Origin: Bacillota bacterium
GTDB taxonomy: Bacteria > Bacillota > Clostridia > Christensenellales > SZUA-584
Reading direction: 5' to 3'
DNA: 64,000 nucleotides
NCBI GenBank assembly: GCA_023397655.1
Contig: JAEWTW010000034.1
Coordinates: 12,216-76,215, forward strand
This document shows positions 35,119 to 43,178 of this stretch, in pieces (position 1 is the first letter of the stretch; every line of letters starts with the position of its first letter). Made by a program: the position numbers and the translations under genes. The notes below the pieces were generated by a model that did no database searches, was not told the origin of the DNA, and saw only the letters and a program-made list of their open reading frames with translations.

Positions 35119-37098
35119 TTATGGGCCATAGTCAGCGTACTTGAGGTTGAACTCATAGTAGTAGTAATAGCCGGTGTATTCAGGAGACGCGTCGCCGCGG
35201 CCGTAGACGGTCACCCAGTCGCCGATGTGGGACTTGAGGAAAGCGACAACCGCGTCGGACTGGCCGTCCACCAGTATCTCATAATAGCTGTAGCCGTCGT
35301 CCATGATGAAGAAGCCGCCGGTGATGAACCGGTCCACACGGGCCTCGAAGCACACGTTCTTTTCGACATAGTCGTATGGGCTGTACCAGTAGGTATAGAA
35401 ATCAATGTATTTGCAGGAGTGTTTGTATTCGCGCTCCTCCTTCATCTCCTTGGTCTCGTGGAACACTTCTTTGCTCTTGGTGTACAGCTGCTTGCCGTTC
35501 TTGTCGTAGCATTTGATGGTGAAGTTGTACAAGCCGTACCCTTCGGAGAAGTTGAACACGAACTGCGCGGTGCCGTCTTCCGCCACCTTGATGGGGGCGG
35601 TTTTGGAATCGAACAGCTTCTTTTCCTTAAACTCCTCGCTGTCGGAATAGTAGGGGTAAAAGCTGATCTGCATTGAGATGGAGAATTCCGGGTCGGTCAC
35701 GAAATTGAGCGTGACGAGACCTTCCTGTATGCTGGTGGGCAAAGAGTAATCCACCGGCTTTAGCCCCTTGATGTTGATCTCCTGCGTGTTGACGAGCTCA
35801 CCCTCGCGCGATGCCTCCAGCGAGGCTTTGTAGGTTTTGCCTTCCTTGACGGTGACTGTCTTCTCAAAGCTCATCGTGCCATCGCCGTTGTCCTTGAGAT
35901 CCAGCTTCTTGCCGCCCAGCTTCACGACCGAACCGGCGGCCACCACGCCGCTGATCGTCTCGCTGCCGGTGCGGCATTCCGCCTTGTAGGCGTTGACGGA
36001 CAGCGGTGTGCGCATATCGATATCCAGCGTGTATGGCTTGCTGAACACCTCATGCGTGCCGTAGGTGTATACGACGGTATAGGGAACGGCGATGCTCTCA
36101 GGCAGGGGCGTCTCGCTGGACGCGGCCTGTTCGGGAGTGGGGCCGTATTTGCCGATCGCTGCCAGCCTGTTGAGCTTGTACTGCCCGCCCGACGCCTGCT
36201 CGAACAGCGGGTCGCTGATGGCGGCGGTGAGATTGTCCTCAGTGTTCAGCGTGATATCGTAGTTGTCGCTGATGCCCTGGCGCGATATGACCGGAATGAG
36301 CGACTCTTCGCTGAAATAGGGAACGGAGGAGAATTCGAGCGGCAGCGTACCCTCGAATATCACGCTGTCCTGCAGCGAGACGGTGTAGGGCAGGCTGGCG
36401 GTCACAGTATCGGCCTCGGCGGGTGCGGACGCCAGCAGGTAATCGTCCTGATTGAACGTAAAGCTGTTGCCTGTGGCGGGCTGCACGGCGCTGTCCATGA
36501 AGCGCACAATACAGCGTTCCAGCGCGGCGGGGAAGGAGATGCCGGTGACGCGGTCCCCGCCCGTCACCTGTTCGTCCAGAGCGGGTGCGGCGACGCTCTC
36601 GGGCAGCAGCATCGGAAAACCGATAACGAGCGCTTCACGCCGGGTGGTGCCCGAGCCGGAAGTCGCGGTGTACGGGAAGGTGAGCTGCGCCGTGCTGCCC
36701 TGTACCAGATCGTAGTTATCGTCGATAAAGGCCAGCAGGTCCTTATAATCCGCCGTGAACGTGCGGCTGTCCTGTTGTTTAATCAGGGCGTCGTCAAAGC
36801 GGATGGCGGTATATTCGCCCAGCTGCGGGAAAGAGATGCGGTAGTACGGGCTGCCGTCCTCCGCGGGCTCTGCGGTATATTCCAGCTCGCTGCCGCCGAT
36901 CTTGTCGGCCAGCAGTATGCCGGCGATGCTGTCGTCCAGGCTGTAGAACGTTTGCATGCCCCGGTTGACGAATATGCCTGCTGCCGTGACGGCGACGATC
37001 AGTATGACAGCGGCGGCCAGCACGATGAGGCTTTTATTTGCCGGACGTTTTGCGGACGGAGCCGTGCCTTGTGAAGATGTTTGCAATTCTTGTTTCAT
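35119..37098 (-). CDS. Membrane-anchored large ectodomain protein with C-terminal OB-like domain
   Basis: About 659 residues: a short cytoplasmic Ser/Ala/Lys-rich stretch, one membrane helix (about 24-45, LIVLAAAVILIVAVTAAGIF), then a ~600-residue extracellular region of beta-rich repeats. The last ~100 residues (CFEARVDRFITGGFFIMDDG ... IGDWVTVYGRG) look like an OB-fold of the tRNA_anti-like type. Start at MKQELQTSSQG; the longer frame overlaps the upstream gene. Seventeen bases after the zinc-ribbon gene, so probably one operon. Bacillota zinc-ribbon proteins of the YvbJ/TcaA sort show a similar architecture, but here it is split over two genes. Function unknown. Confidence 0.75.
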   Translation of the reverse strand: MKQELQTSSQGTAPSAKRPANKSLIVLAAAVILIVAVTAAGIFVNRGMQTFYSLDDSIAGILLADKIGGSELEYTAEPAEDGSPYYRISFPQLGEYTAIRFDDALIKQQDSRTFTADYKDLLAFIDDNYDLVQGSTAQLTFPYTATSGSGTTRREALVIGFPMLLPESVAAPALDEQVTGGDRVTGISFPAALERCIVRFMDSAVQPATGNSFTFNQDDYLLASAPAEADTVTASLPYTVSLQDSVIFEGTLPLEFSSVPYFSEESLIPVISRQGISDNYDITLNTEDNLTAAISDPLFEQASGGQYKLNRLAAIGKYGPTPEQAASSETPLPESIAVPYTVVYTYGTHEVFSKPYTLDIDMRTPLSVNAYKAECRTGSETISGVVAAGSVVKLGGKKLDLKDNGDGTMSFEKTVTVKEGKTYKASLEASREGELVNTQEINIKGLKPVDYSLPTSIQEGLVTLNFVTDPEFSISMQISFYPYYSDSEEFKEKKLFDSKTAPIKVAEDGTAQFVFNFSEGYGLYNFTIKCYDKNGKQLYTKSKEVFHETKEMKEEREYKHSCKYIDFYTYWYSPYDYVEKNVCFEARVDRFITGGFFIMDDGYSYYEILVDGQSDAVVAFLKSHIGDWVTVYGRGDASPEYTGYYYYYEFNLKYADYGP

Positions 37099-37114
37099 AT
37101 CTGCCACCTCACTG

Positions 37115-38098
37115 TCAGAATGCGCTGTAGAAATGGTTGACGACGACGGAGGATGCCGCATCGTAAGCGCCGACGCGCTTGATGACGCTGACGAGCGCTT
37201 CCACGAAGGCTTTATCGTCTCTGTGGGCGTCGAACAGCGGCATGCCGAGGCGATATGCGGCATCCAGTGATTCCGGATCGCTCAAGGCTGTAAGTATATA
37301 GAACCGTTTCAGCTTGAAACGTACGTCGTCGGTATACCGGATGGCCAGATCCAGCATGCGCATATCCGCCGCGGGTGAGTCGTATTCCGCTTCCGCGACT
37401 GCCGTGAGCAGCGGCGCATACTTGGGGTGGTCCATCTGCGCTGAGTACGGGCGCAATAGCAGCGCCAGACCGGCATCCGGCCGAACACCGGCAGCGGCCA
37501 GCGCATTCAGCAGGTCCACATAACGCGCGCTGCCCTTGCCTTTGGTAAACGCTTCGCGGCACTTCGTATAAGCCGCATTCAGGTCACCCTTCTGGAGGGC
37601 GTACTGCGCTTCAAGGAAGCTGACGGCGTCCAGGCCTTTGAGGTGCTGGTTTTCAGACAGCATCTTTTCGAACACAGGCAGGTTGTTTTCCGCCAGCGCC
37701 AGCTCCAGCCGGTTGACGGTGTCGTTGATGTATGAGTGGGCTTGCGACATACCGCTCGATGTCGATAAACGGCGGAGGAGGCTCTTCTCATGGACGGCTG
37801 CCAGCGGTTTTCGCAGCACATAAACGGCGACACATGCCGCGATGGCGGCGGCTCCCGCTATGATGAGCGCTGTCATGCCGTTCAGCACCACCATCAGCAC
37901 GGCACAGGCGGCCAGCGCTGTGATGCAGAAGGCGAGAAAGAAACTGTCAATATGAGCGGCGGCCAGCGCGGGCGGCCTCATAAGCGGCTTTCCGCACGTC
38001 ATGCAGAAGTTCATCTCGCTGAAGCCGTATTGGCGGCACTGGCGGCAGTACACCACGCTGTCCTTGAGCCCTGAGTCCAGTATATTGAGTTCCGGCAT
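37115..38098 (-). CDS. Zinc-ribbon membrane protein with helical-repeat C-terminus
   Basis: About 327 residues: zinc ribbon at about 17-38 (CRQCRQYGFSEMNFCMTCGKPL, two CxxC knuckles), two membrane helices at about 50-95, then a cytoplasmic alpha-helical repeat region resembling TPR/Sel1 (NLPVFEKMLSENQHLKGL, ALQKGDLNAAYTKCREAF). Start at MPELNILDSG behind aaaggggat. Operon partner of the large-ectodomain gene. Likely a scaffold or sensor; function unknown. Confidence 0.75.
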   Translation of the reverse strand: MPELNILDSGLKDSVVYCRQCRQYGFSEMNFCMTCGKPLMRPPALAAAHIDSFFLAFCITALAACAVLMVVLNGMTALIIAGAAAIAACVAVYVLRKPLAAVHEKSLLRRLSTSSGMSQAHSYINDTVNRLELALAENNLPVFEKMLSENQHLKGLDAVSFLEAQYALQKGDLNAAYTKCREAFTKGKGSARYVDLLNALAAAGVRPDAGLALLLRPYSAQMDHPKYAPLLTAVAEAEYDSPAADMRMLDLAIRYTDDVRFKLKRFYILTALSDPESLDAAYRLGMPLFDAHRDDKAFVEALVSVIKRVGAYDAASSVVVNHFYSAF

Positions 38099-38179
38099 TG
38101 TTTCATCCCCTTTTATGGACATTTATATTGGATATAGAATTTACAGGAGTGAATGTTACCTAAATACATTATATGAATA

Positions 38180-38209
38180 ATTGTACCATATATGGTTAAC
38201 GGGAGACAA
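38180..38209 (-). promoter_or_regulatory. Promoter of the zinc-ribbon operon
   Basis: Leftward TTGTCT (38204-38209), 18-base spacer, TACAAT (38180-38185) with extended TGG. Bases 38210-38294 show nothing further. Confidence 0.55.
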
Positions 38210-38294
38210 TAACGAACAGCCTTTTATTTTCACCGGAAACGCTGAAAAACCTTGTTTTGGGGATCGGGTTGCCCGGCTGAATGGGCAGGCAAAT

Positions 38295-38324
38295 AAAAAA
38301 CGGGCTGGACTGCCCGTTTTTTTA
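38295..38324 (-). terminator. Terminator of the Pro/Tyr-tail membrane protein operon
   Basis: AAAAAACGGGC-tggact-GCCCGTTTTTT, 80 bases downstream of the 38404 gene's stop. Confidence 0.88.
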
Positions 38325-38403
38325 CTGACTGAGATATGGTGAGCTGTATGGCTCTGAAGCTTATATCCGTGTCCGTTCAGACAAACGCGGATGAGTCGCC
38401 TGC

Positions 38404-39381
38404 TCAGGAATCCTGCTTATCCGGCTCTGACGGCACCGGCGGTGAGGGGGAGTCTGCAGGCCGCGGAGGCGTCTGCGCTTGTCCGTAAGGCCATGGCGGC
38501 GTAGGCGTGCCATAGGACGGGTACACCGGAGCCGAGTTTGGCTGCGCGGGCGAGGGATACGGAGGATACGGAGGGGTATACGCGCCGTAAGGCGGGTAAG
38601 CCGGTGCCGTATATTCCGCAGGAGGCGTCTGCGCGGGCGGAGGGTACGGCGGCGGATACGCACCGTAAGTCGGGTATGTCGGAGCCGCGTATTCCGCAGG
38701 GTACGGCGGCGCGGGCGGAGGGTACGGCGACGGATAAGCACCGCTAGTCGGGTAGGCCGGAGACGAGCTTGGCTGCGCGGGCGGAGGATACGGCGACGGA
38801 TAAGCACCGCTAGTCGGGTAGGCCGGAGACGAGTTTGGCTGCGCGGGCGGAGGATACGGCGGGGGATACGCGTTATATGGCGGGTATACCGGATAGTACC
38901 CGGACACCGGCAGCATCATGGACCCTGCCGGGCGCTCCCTTTTCAGCGCGAACACCGCGGCGATCACGAACAGCACACCGCCGATGAAAGCGGAGGACGG
39001 TACAGTGAGCACCGAGGCGATGATGTACAGTATGCCCGCTGTCGTCTGGCTCCTTTTCATCAGCAGACAGCCGATAACGCCGAGGAGTCCGCCCAACATC
39101 ATCGAGCAGCCGGAAGTGACGGAAAAGGTGTCTATATACGGCTCAACGAAGGAGCTATCCGTTTCGCTGTCGTTTGGGAGCGTATCCTCTGCCGCCAGCG
39201 CATCGTATTCGCCGTCATAGTAGTAGTCGTCGAAGTAATACTCGTCGGAGTAGTATTCGTCTCCATAGCCGTTGAAGTCGTCCCAGAATGTGCGGAAACA
39301 GGCGTCATAAACGGTGAAGCCGCCGATCAAAAGGGCGAGAACGCTGCCGATGATGCCGAGTGTCAGACTGATTTTTCGCAT
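38404..39381 (-). CDS. Paralogue-family membrane protein with long Pro/Tyr tail (copy 6)
   Basis: 325 residues. N-terminal helix, then an acidic Tyr/Asp-rich extracellular loop (about 33-75, with EYYSDEYYFDDYYYDG), the shared core LLGVIGCLLMKRSQTTAGILY with two more helices, then a ~165-residue cytoplasmic or surface tail made of PYPPPAQ, AYPTSG and YPPYG repeats. Part of the tail is encoded by a near-perfect 66-bp DNA repeat. Start at MRKISLTLG, one base after the stop of the preceding gene (TGATATG). Function unknown. Confidence 0.8.
   Translation of the reverse strand: MRKISLTLGIIGSVLALLIGGFTVYDACFRTFWDDFNGYGDEYYSDEYYFDDYYYDGEYDALAAEDTLPNDSETDSSFVEPYIDTFSVTSGCSMMLGGLLGVIGCLLMKRSQTTAGILYIIASVLTVPSSAFIGGVLFVIAAVFALKRERPAGSMMLPVSGYYPVYPPYNAYPPPYPPPAQPNSSPAYPTSGAYPSPYPPPAQPSSSPAYPTSGAYPSPYPPPAPPYPAEYAAPTYPTYGAYPPPYPPPAQTPPAEYTAPAYPPYGAYTPPYPPYPSPAQPNSAPVYPSYGTPTPPWPYGQAQTPPRPADSPSPPVPSEPDKQDS
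38709..38850 (-). repeat. 66-bp tandem repeat coding for 22-residue Pro/Tyr units
   Basis: Two nearly identical 66-bp units (starting at 38709 and 38775) plus the start of a third at 38841, differing at few bases. They encode units containing AYPSPYPPPAQPSSSPAYPTSG-like residues. Length-variable by slippage or recombination. Confidence 0.85.
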
Positions 39382-39382
39382 A

Positions 39383-39844
39383 TCAATTCTCCTTGTTTTC
39401 GGTGCTGTTTGACGGAGGTGGTACAGCCTGTGCGCCATACGGCGGGTACGGCGGATAAGGCGGCGATGCTGCCATCGGCGGCTGGGTGCGCTTATCAATG
39501 AGTGTGAATATGCCGGCCAGTACAAGCAGGACTCCGGCAATAAAGAAATTGAACAAGGAAAGACCACCGGCCACGGTGAATAACACACCGGCCGTTTTTC
39601 TGTTCCGGTTGAACAGCACGCAGCCGAGGATCGCAGGCACGACAGCAGAGATTGCGATAATGCAGATAACGATGTAAAGCACCGATCCGACAGAGAACAT
39701 GCTGTTCGTCACGTCGCTGAAATCGAAAGACGGCGAATACAAGGGGCTCATAAACGCACCGCTGAGCAGCATGACGATGATGATACCGTAGATCAACGTG
39801 AGGCAGCTGCCGATGACACCGAGTATCTGACTCGCTTTACGCAT
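39383..39844 (-). CDS. Paralogue-family membrane protein with short Pro/Tyr tail (copy 5)
   Basis: 153 residues: MRKASQILGVIGSCLTLIYG first helix, extracellular loop, shared core VVPAILGCVLFNRNRKTAGVLF, last helix IAGVLLVLAGIFTLIDKR, and a short tail PPYPPYPPYGAQAV. Translationally coupled on both sides (TGATATG). Function unknown. Confidence 0.8.
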   Translation of the reverse strand: MRKASQILGVIGSCLTLIYGIIIVMLLSGAFMSPLYSPSFDFSDVTNSMFSVGSVLYIVICIIAISAVVPAILGCVLFNRNRKTAGVLFTVAGGLSLFNFFIAGVLLVLAGIFTLIDKRTQPPMAASPPYPPYPPYGAQAVPPPSNSTENKEN

Positions 39845-39845
39845 A

Positions 39846-40604
39846 TCAGCTATCCTTGCTGTCTGAGTTGTCTGGCGGTTGCTGCTGCGGCGCGGCCTGT
39901 GTTCCATACGGTGGATATGGAGGTGGAGCTGTCGGAGCAGCATACGGCGGATACGGAAACGGCGCGGCCTGTGCACCATACGGTGGGTACGAAGGAGGAG
40001 CAGGCTGTGCACTGTATTGCGGGTACTGAGGAGGCGTTGTCGGAGCAGCGTATGGCGGGTACGGCGGCGCGGTCTTTGCACCATACGGCGGATACGGAGG
40101 TGGCGCGGTCTGCGCACCGTACGGCGGATACGGAGGACGCGGCGGCGGGTAGGCGCCGTATGACGGGTAGGACGGATAAGGCGACCGGCCCGGGGTCGGC
40201 GGAGGGGCAGCCATCAGCGGCTGAGCCGCGGGTTTATCCTTGGACAGCGCGAAAATGCCCGCCAGCAGGAACAGCACGCCCGCGATGAGCGCGGTCATTA
40301 TCGAAAGGGCAGCAGCGACGATGAGCAGTACGCCCGCTGTCTTTCTGTTCTTTTTGAACAGCACGCACCCGATGACACCGGGGATCGCGGATACGATCGC
40401 TACGACGCCGATGACGGTGTAGATGGTGGTCATGCTGGAGAACATGCTGGAGAACATTGCAGAGGACATGGGGTCAGACATACTGTCGTAAAAGAAGGGC
40501 GACGAGAGCATTGAGCCCATCCATACGCCTGCCAGTATCATGACGATGCCCGATATGACGGCGAGGCAGCAGCCGATGATGCCCAGTATCATGGATTTAT
40601 GCAT
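39846..40604 (-). CDS. Paralogue-family membrane protein with long Pro/Tyr tail (copy 4)
   Basis: 252 residues: first helix MILGIIGCCLAVISGIVMIL, shared core IPGVIGCVLFKKNRKTAGVLL, last helix LIAGVLFLLAGIFALSKDK, then a ~110-residue tail of repeated PPYPPYG and AQPAPPSYP units. First gene of a three-gene coupled operon, with a good promoter (40706-40734), a hairpin leader and aaggagg before the ATG. Tail-bearing DUF4064-like proteins are known in Bacillota; function unknown. Confidence 0.82.
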   Translation of the reverse strand: MHKSMILGIIGCCLAVISGIVMILAGVWMGSMLSSPFFYDSMSDPMSSAMFSSMFSSMTTIYTVIGVVAIVSAIPGVIGCVLFKKNRKTAGVLLIVAAALSIMTALIAGVLFLLAGIFALSKDKPAAQPLMAAPPPTPGRSPYPSYPSYGAYPPPRPPYPPYGAQTAPPPYPPYGAKTAPPYPPYAAPTTPPQYPQYSAQPAPPSYPPYGAQAAPFPYPPYAAPTAPPPYPPYGTQAAPQQQPPDNSDSKDS

Positions 40605-40647
40605 ATCATGGTTCCTCCTTGATATTATCTGCGTTTATTAAGCCGAT

Positions 40648-40687
40648 GCAGGGGAATTTGTGCCGCAGTGCGGTTATGGACCCCTGC
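40648..40687 (-). other. Hairpin in the 5' leader of the Pro/Tyr-tail operon
   Basis: Leftward GCAGGGG...CCCCTGC enclosing CCGC-act-GCGG, between the promoter and the start codon. No T-run. Possible message-stabilising or regulatory structure. Confidence 0.55.
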
Positions 40688-40705
40688 TGACTATATTATG
40701 ACAAT

Positions 40706-40734
40706 ATTATATATGACATCACCTGTTATCTCAA
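40706..40734 (-). promoter_or_regulatory. Promoter of the Pro/Tyr-tail operon
   Basis: Leftward TTGAGA (40729-40734), 17-base spacer, consensus TATAAT (40706-40711). The rest of the gap up to 40981 shows no convincing gene. Confidence 0.75.
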
Positions 40735-40981
40735 TATAATAATGACGGTTTGCGAAAGTTGGTCAATTTTGAAGTGCCCGCGGTTTTTTTCTTTGCGCGA
40801 AAAGTTGAAAGGTTATGAAATTCGCTTTATGGTATGCTGCGAAAGGGTATGAGTGTGCAGAGGAGCGAACGGCGAAAAGGATGAGTGGTGACCGTACGGC
40901 AAAAGTGAGTATTACACAAACAAGGCGCTGCATCTTGAAGCCGCTGAGACAGCGGGCAAAGGGAACATGCGTGAAACGGTG

Positions 40982-41380
40982 TCAGCGGGCGTTTGTCAGC
41001 GCATTTTCAATGGCTTTCAGTATCACCTGGCTGCTGTAAGTCGCGCCCGATACAGTATCAACCTGAAGTGACTGCGCGTCCGTCACGCGCCCGGGGATGG
41101 CTTCGGCGGCACCGCCCTGTCCGTTTATATGTTTGATGAGATCGATTTGAGTCATCTCATGGCCGCTGACAGTAACGCGTACCTCGGCGGTGATGGGGAA
41201 CATGCTGAAACTCCCCTCATAAGTGCCGTCCGGGATCTGTGAGAGATCGATATCCGCCATTTTGAGGCCCTTCAGCGAATCGAGGTTGTTTTGGACGGCG
41301 GAGAAGGTGATCCACCCTCCAAGCAGGAGGACAGTCAGCACGGCGGCAATGATGATGAGCACGACATAACGTTTCTTCAT
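40982..41380 (-). CDS. FMN-binding domain protein, membrane-anchored
   Basis: 132 residues. An N-terminal helix (YVVLIIIAAVLTVLLLGGWI) and an FMN_bind domain with DGTYEGSFSMFP and DTVSGATYSSQVILKAIENAL, where SGATYSS is the site that can carry covalently linked FMN. The ATG at 41380 follows tggagg. It lies 11 bases after the flavodoxin gene in the TetR operon, so the two flavin proteins probably pass electrons across the membrane. No flavin transferase (ApbE) is in view. Confidence 0.88.
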   Translation of the reverse strand: MKKRYVVLIIIAAVLTVLLLGGWITFSAVQNNLDSLKGLKMADIDLSQIPDGTYEGSFSMFPITAEVRVTVSGHEMTQIDLIKHINGQGGAAEAIPGRVTDAQSLQVDTVSGATYSSQVILKAIENALTNAR

Positions 41381-41391
41381 AGCGGCCTCCA

Positions 41392-41859
41392 TTAAAACAT
41401 ACTGGACAGAAGAGCAACGGCCTGCCCGATTTGACGGCTGCGCCGCACCGCATTGCCCCAATGGACGATGGCGGAGCCGCAAACGCTGGCACCTTTGGCT
41501 GTGCAGAACGCTTCCATCTGCCGAGTCGTCTGGTTACCGCCCATCCAGGCGCAGGGCAGCTGCTGGGTGGTCAGCAGGGCGGCTTTTTTGCCTTGAAGGG
41601 ACGGAAGTGAGGACATGTATGCCGTCATCACGCGCGAGAGCGCAAAGCCTTGAACAGGTGCGCCAAAGACAAGAGCGTCGTAGCCGCTGACGTCCGGGGC
41701 GGATGTGAGCTGTACATGAGAGCGGTCGGAGCCGTCGCTTATACCCGTGACCTGTGCCACGGTGGCCTGATGTCCTTGAGCGGTGAGGGACTCCTTGAGT
41801 TTTTGTGCCACACTCAGCGTATGGCCGGTTTGCGAATGGATAATGATGCCGATTTTCAT
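41392..41859 (-). CDS. Flavodoxin family protein
   Basis: 155 residues, FMN-binding electron carrier. The N-terminal phosphate loop is IIHSQTGHTLSVA, then ALVFGAPVQGFALS (isoalloxazine loop region). Its ATG overlaps the TGA of the tetR-type gene by four bases, so it is translationally coupled and regulated with it. Confidence 0.88.
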   Translation of the reverse strand: MKIGIIIHSQTGHTLSVAQKLKESLTAQGHQATVAQVTGISDGSDRSHVQLTSAPDVSGYDALVFGAPVQGFALSRVMTAYMSSLPSLQGKKAALLTTQQLPCAWMGGNQTTRQMEAFCTAKGASVCGSAIVHWGNAVRRSRQIGQAVALLSSMF

Positions 41860-42467
41860 TTTAACCTCCCAGGGGACAGCATATATTCAAGTATGCTGTC
41901 CAGATCACTTTTGATCTGCTGCGCTGTCTCGAAGCCGTTGCCGGAAAAATGCAGAGTGAGCATTCCGCATACCGAGCAGGTTAGGGCTTTCGCGACAGTA
42001 TTGATGTCCGTTTCGTTCAGCGCACCGTTTTCCACGAAGCATTTGAACGTTTGCTGCCACATCGCTTCAAAGTCGAGGCCGGGTTCGCCCTTGCGCGATT
42101 CGGGCTGCGTGAGGGGGCAGAAATAGAAGAACGCAAACGTGTTGGGATGGGTAATGTGGTAGTCGATGAACAGGGAGAATACATGACTGAGGTCGGCAAT
42201 ATTCCGAACGGCTGCCGGCATGTTCTGCATCATGTACACCTGAAGATCGTTGATCATGGCAGCCCGGGCATCCCACAGCAGTTCATTCAGGCTGCTGAAG
42301 TAGTTATAGATGGTGGCGTATGAGTAACCCGCGATATCAGCGACTTTCCTGACGGAGACCTGCCCGTAGCCATCATGAGTAATGATGCTGACGGCGGCGT
42401 CCAGAAAGTAGGACTTGATGCGGTCGCGCTTGATATTCTGTTTGCTGCTGTCAGAGTTTGCTTTCAT
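41856..42467 (-). CDS. TetR-family transcriptional regulator
   Basis: 203 residues. N-terminal TetR helix-turn-helix at about 15-60 (FLDAAVSIITHDGYGQVSVRKVADIAGYSYATIYNYFSSLNELL, read in pieces), then a ligand domain with no recognised specificity. First gene of the operon with flavodoxin and FMN-binding protein. Two palindromes just downstream of its -10 suggest that it represses itself. The longer open frame upstream crosses the promoter and is not used; the ATG has gaggt before it. Confidence 0.9.
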   Translation of the reverse strand: MKANSDSSKQNIKRDRIKSYFLDAAVSIITHDGYGQVSVRKVADIAGYSYATIYNYFSSLNELLWDARAAMINDLQVYMMQNMPAAVRNIADLSHVFSLFIDYHITHPNTFAFFYFCPLTQPESRKGEPGLDFEAMWQQTFKCFVENGALNETDINTVAKALTCSVCGMLTLHFSGNGFETAQQIKSDLDSILEYMLSPGRLK

Positions 42468-42483
42468 AATACCTCGAAAATAA

Positions 42484-42514
42484 TTAACAAAGTTAAAATA
42501 ATTAACAGTGTTAA
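42484..42514. promoter_or_regulatory. Twin palindromic operators for the TetR regulator
   Basis: TTAACAAAGTTAA (42484-42496) and TTAACAGTGTTAA (42502-42514), 13 bp each, centres 18 bp apart, directly downstream of the tetR -10. Half-sites TTAAC/GTTAA are conserved in both. Binding would block the tetR transcript. Confidence 0.75.
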
Positions 42515-42542
42515 TAATACGGGAGAGCGGGCGGTTTGTCAA
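42514..42542 (-). promoter_or_regulatory. Promoter of the tetR-flavodoxin operon
   Basis: Leftward TTGACA (42537-42542), 17-base spacer, TATTAT (42514-42519). Confidence 0.8.
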
Positions 42543-42575
42543 GTTGAAATTGCTAAAAATTATCAGGAGGAGTAT

Positions 42576-43019
42576 ATGGCAAAAAGGATAAGCGGCAGCC
42601 GTATGGTACAGGGCGATGCGTACGCGGCGCTGATAGACGGTGTCTGGCGGCTGGACATGGAAGCGGTGAAGGCGCGGGCGGACAGGTATTTGGCCGAGGC
42701 GGCGGAGGCGGGACGGTACAGCCTGGCCGGACTGTGTATCGCTCTCGACATCACACGCGACACGCTGGATTGCTGGCGGCGCGGCTATGTGAACCGGGCG
42801 GATGCGAATGCGAACCTGACGCCGAACGAGGCGCTCGTGGAGTGCGTCGCCAAAGCGATGCTGCATCTGCAGCGGTATTGGGAGGAGAGCGGCAAGCCCG
42901 CGACGCTGGGGCTCAAGCTGCTGGAGGCGACGGGCGGCATCGGCAGCCGGACAGCGGCGGGGCAGGCGGGCGGCGGGCCGCCGTTCGACCTCGGGCGGTA
43001 CAAAAAGTTTGCGCGGTAG
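42576..43019 (+). CDS. Phage terminase small subunit-like protein
   Basis: 147 residues with a helix-turn-helix (YSLAGLCIALDITRDTLDCWRRG) of the type found in TerS DNA-recognition proteins, and a Gly-rich C-terminus. Identification leans on the large subunit encoded 425 bases downstream. Ribosome binding site caggagga. No portal, capsid or integrase genes are nearby, so this is an orphan packaging module or prophage remnant. GC is as high as the host's. Confidence 0.65.
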   Translation: MAKRISGSRMVQGDAYAALIDGVWRLDMEAVKARADRYLAEAAEAGRYSLAGLCIALDITRDTLDCWRRGYVNRADANANLTPNEALVECVAKAMLHLQRYWEESGKPATLGLKLLEATGGIGSRTAAGQAGGGPPFDLGRYKKFAR

Positions 43020-43178
43020 GAGCAGCGGGGTGCGGGAAATGTTGACAAATGTCCGCAAAACACCGAGAATGGAAGAAAGCTCAAAGCCGCTGCTGTTTTT
43101 ATGACTGCGGGTATATCGCGCGGAAGCAGGGGCAAGAATATTACGGATACATTGTTATTTTAAGGAGGTTAGGAATCG

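Noticed and set aside
38404..40170. CRISPR-like array in the repetitive region
   Set aside because: The repeats are in-frame codon repeats of Pro/Tyr tails without spacers of constant size.
40815..41039. 74-codon rightward frame
   Set aside because: Basic, low-complexity composition, no convincing family, and its 3' part lies antisense to the well-supported FMN-binding gene.
42375..42575. Longer terminase small-subunit start
   Set aside because: The upstream part of the frame crosses the divergent tetR promoter and operators; the ATG at 42576 has a strong site.
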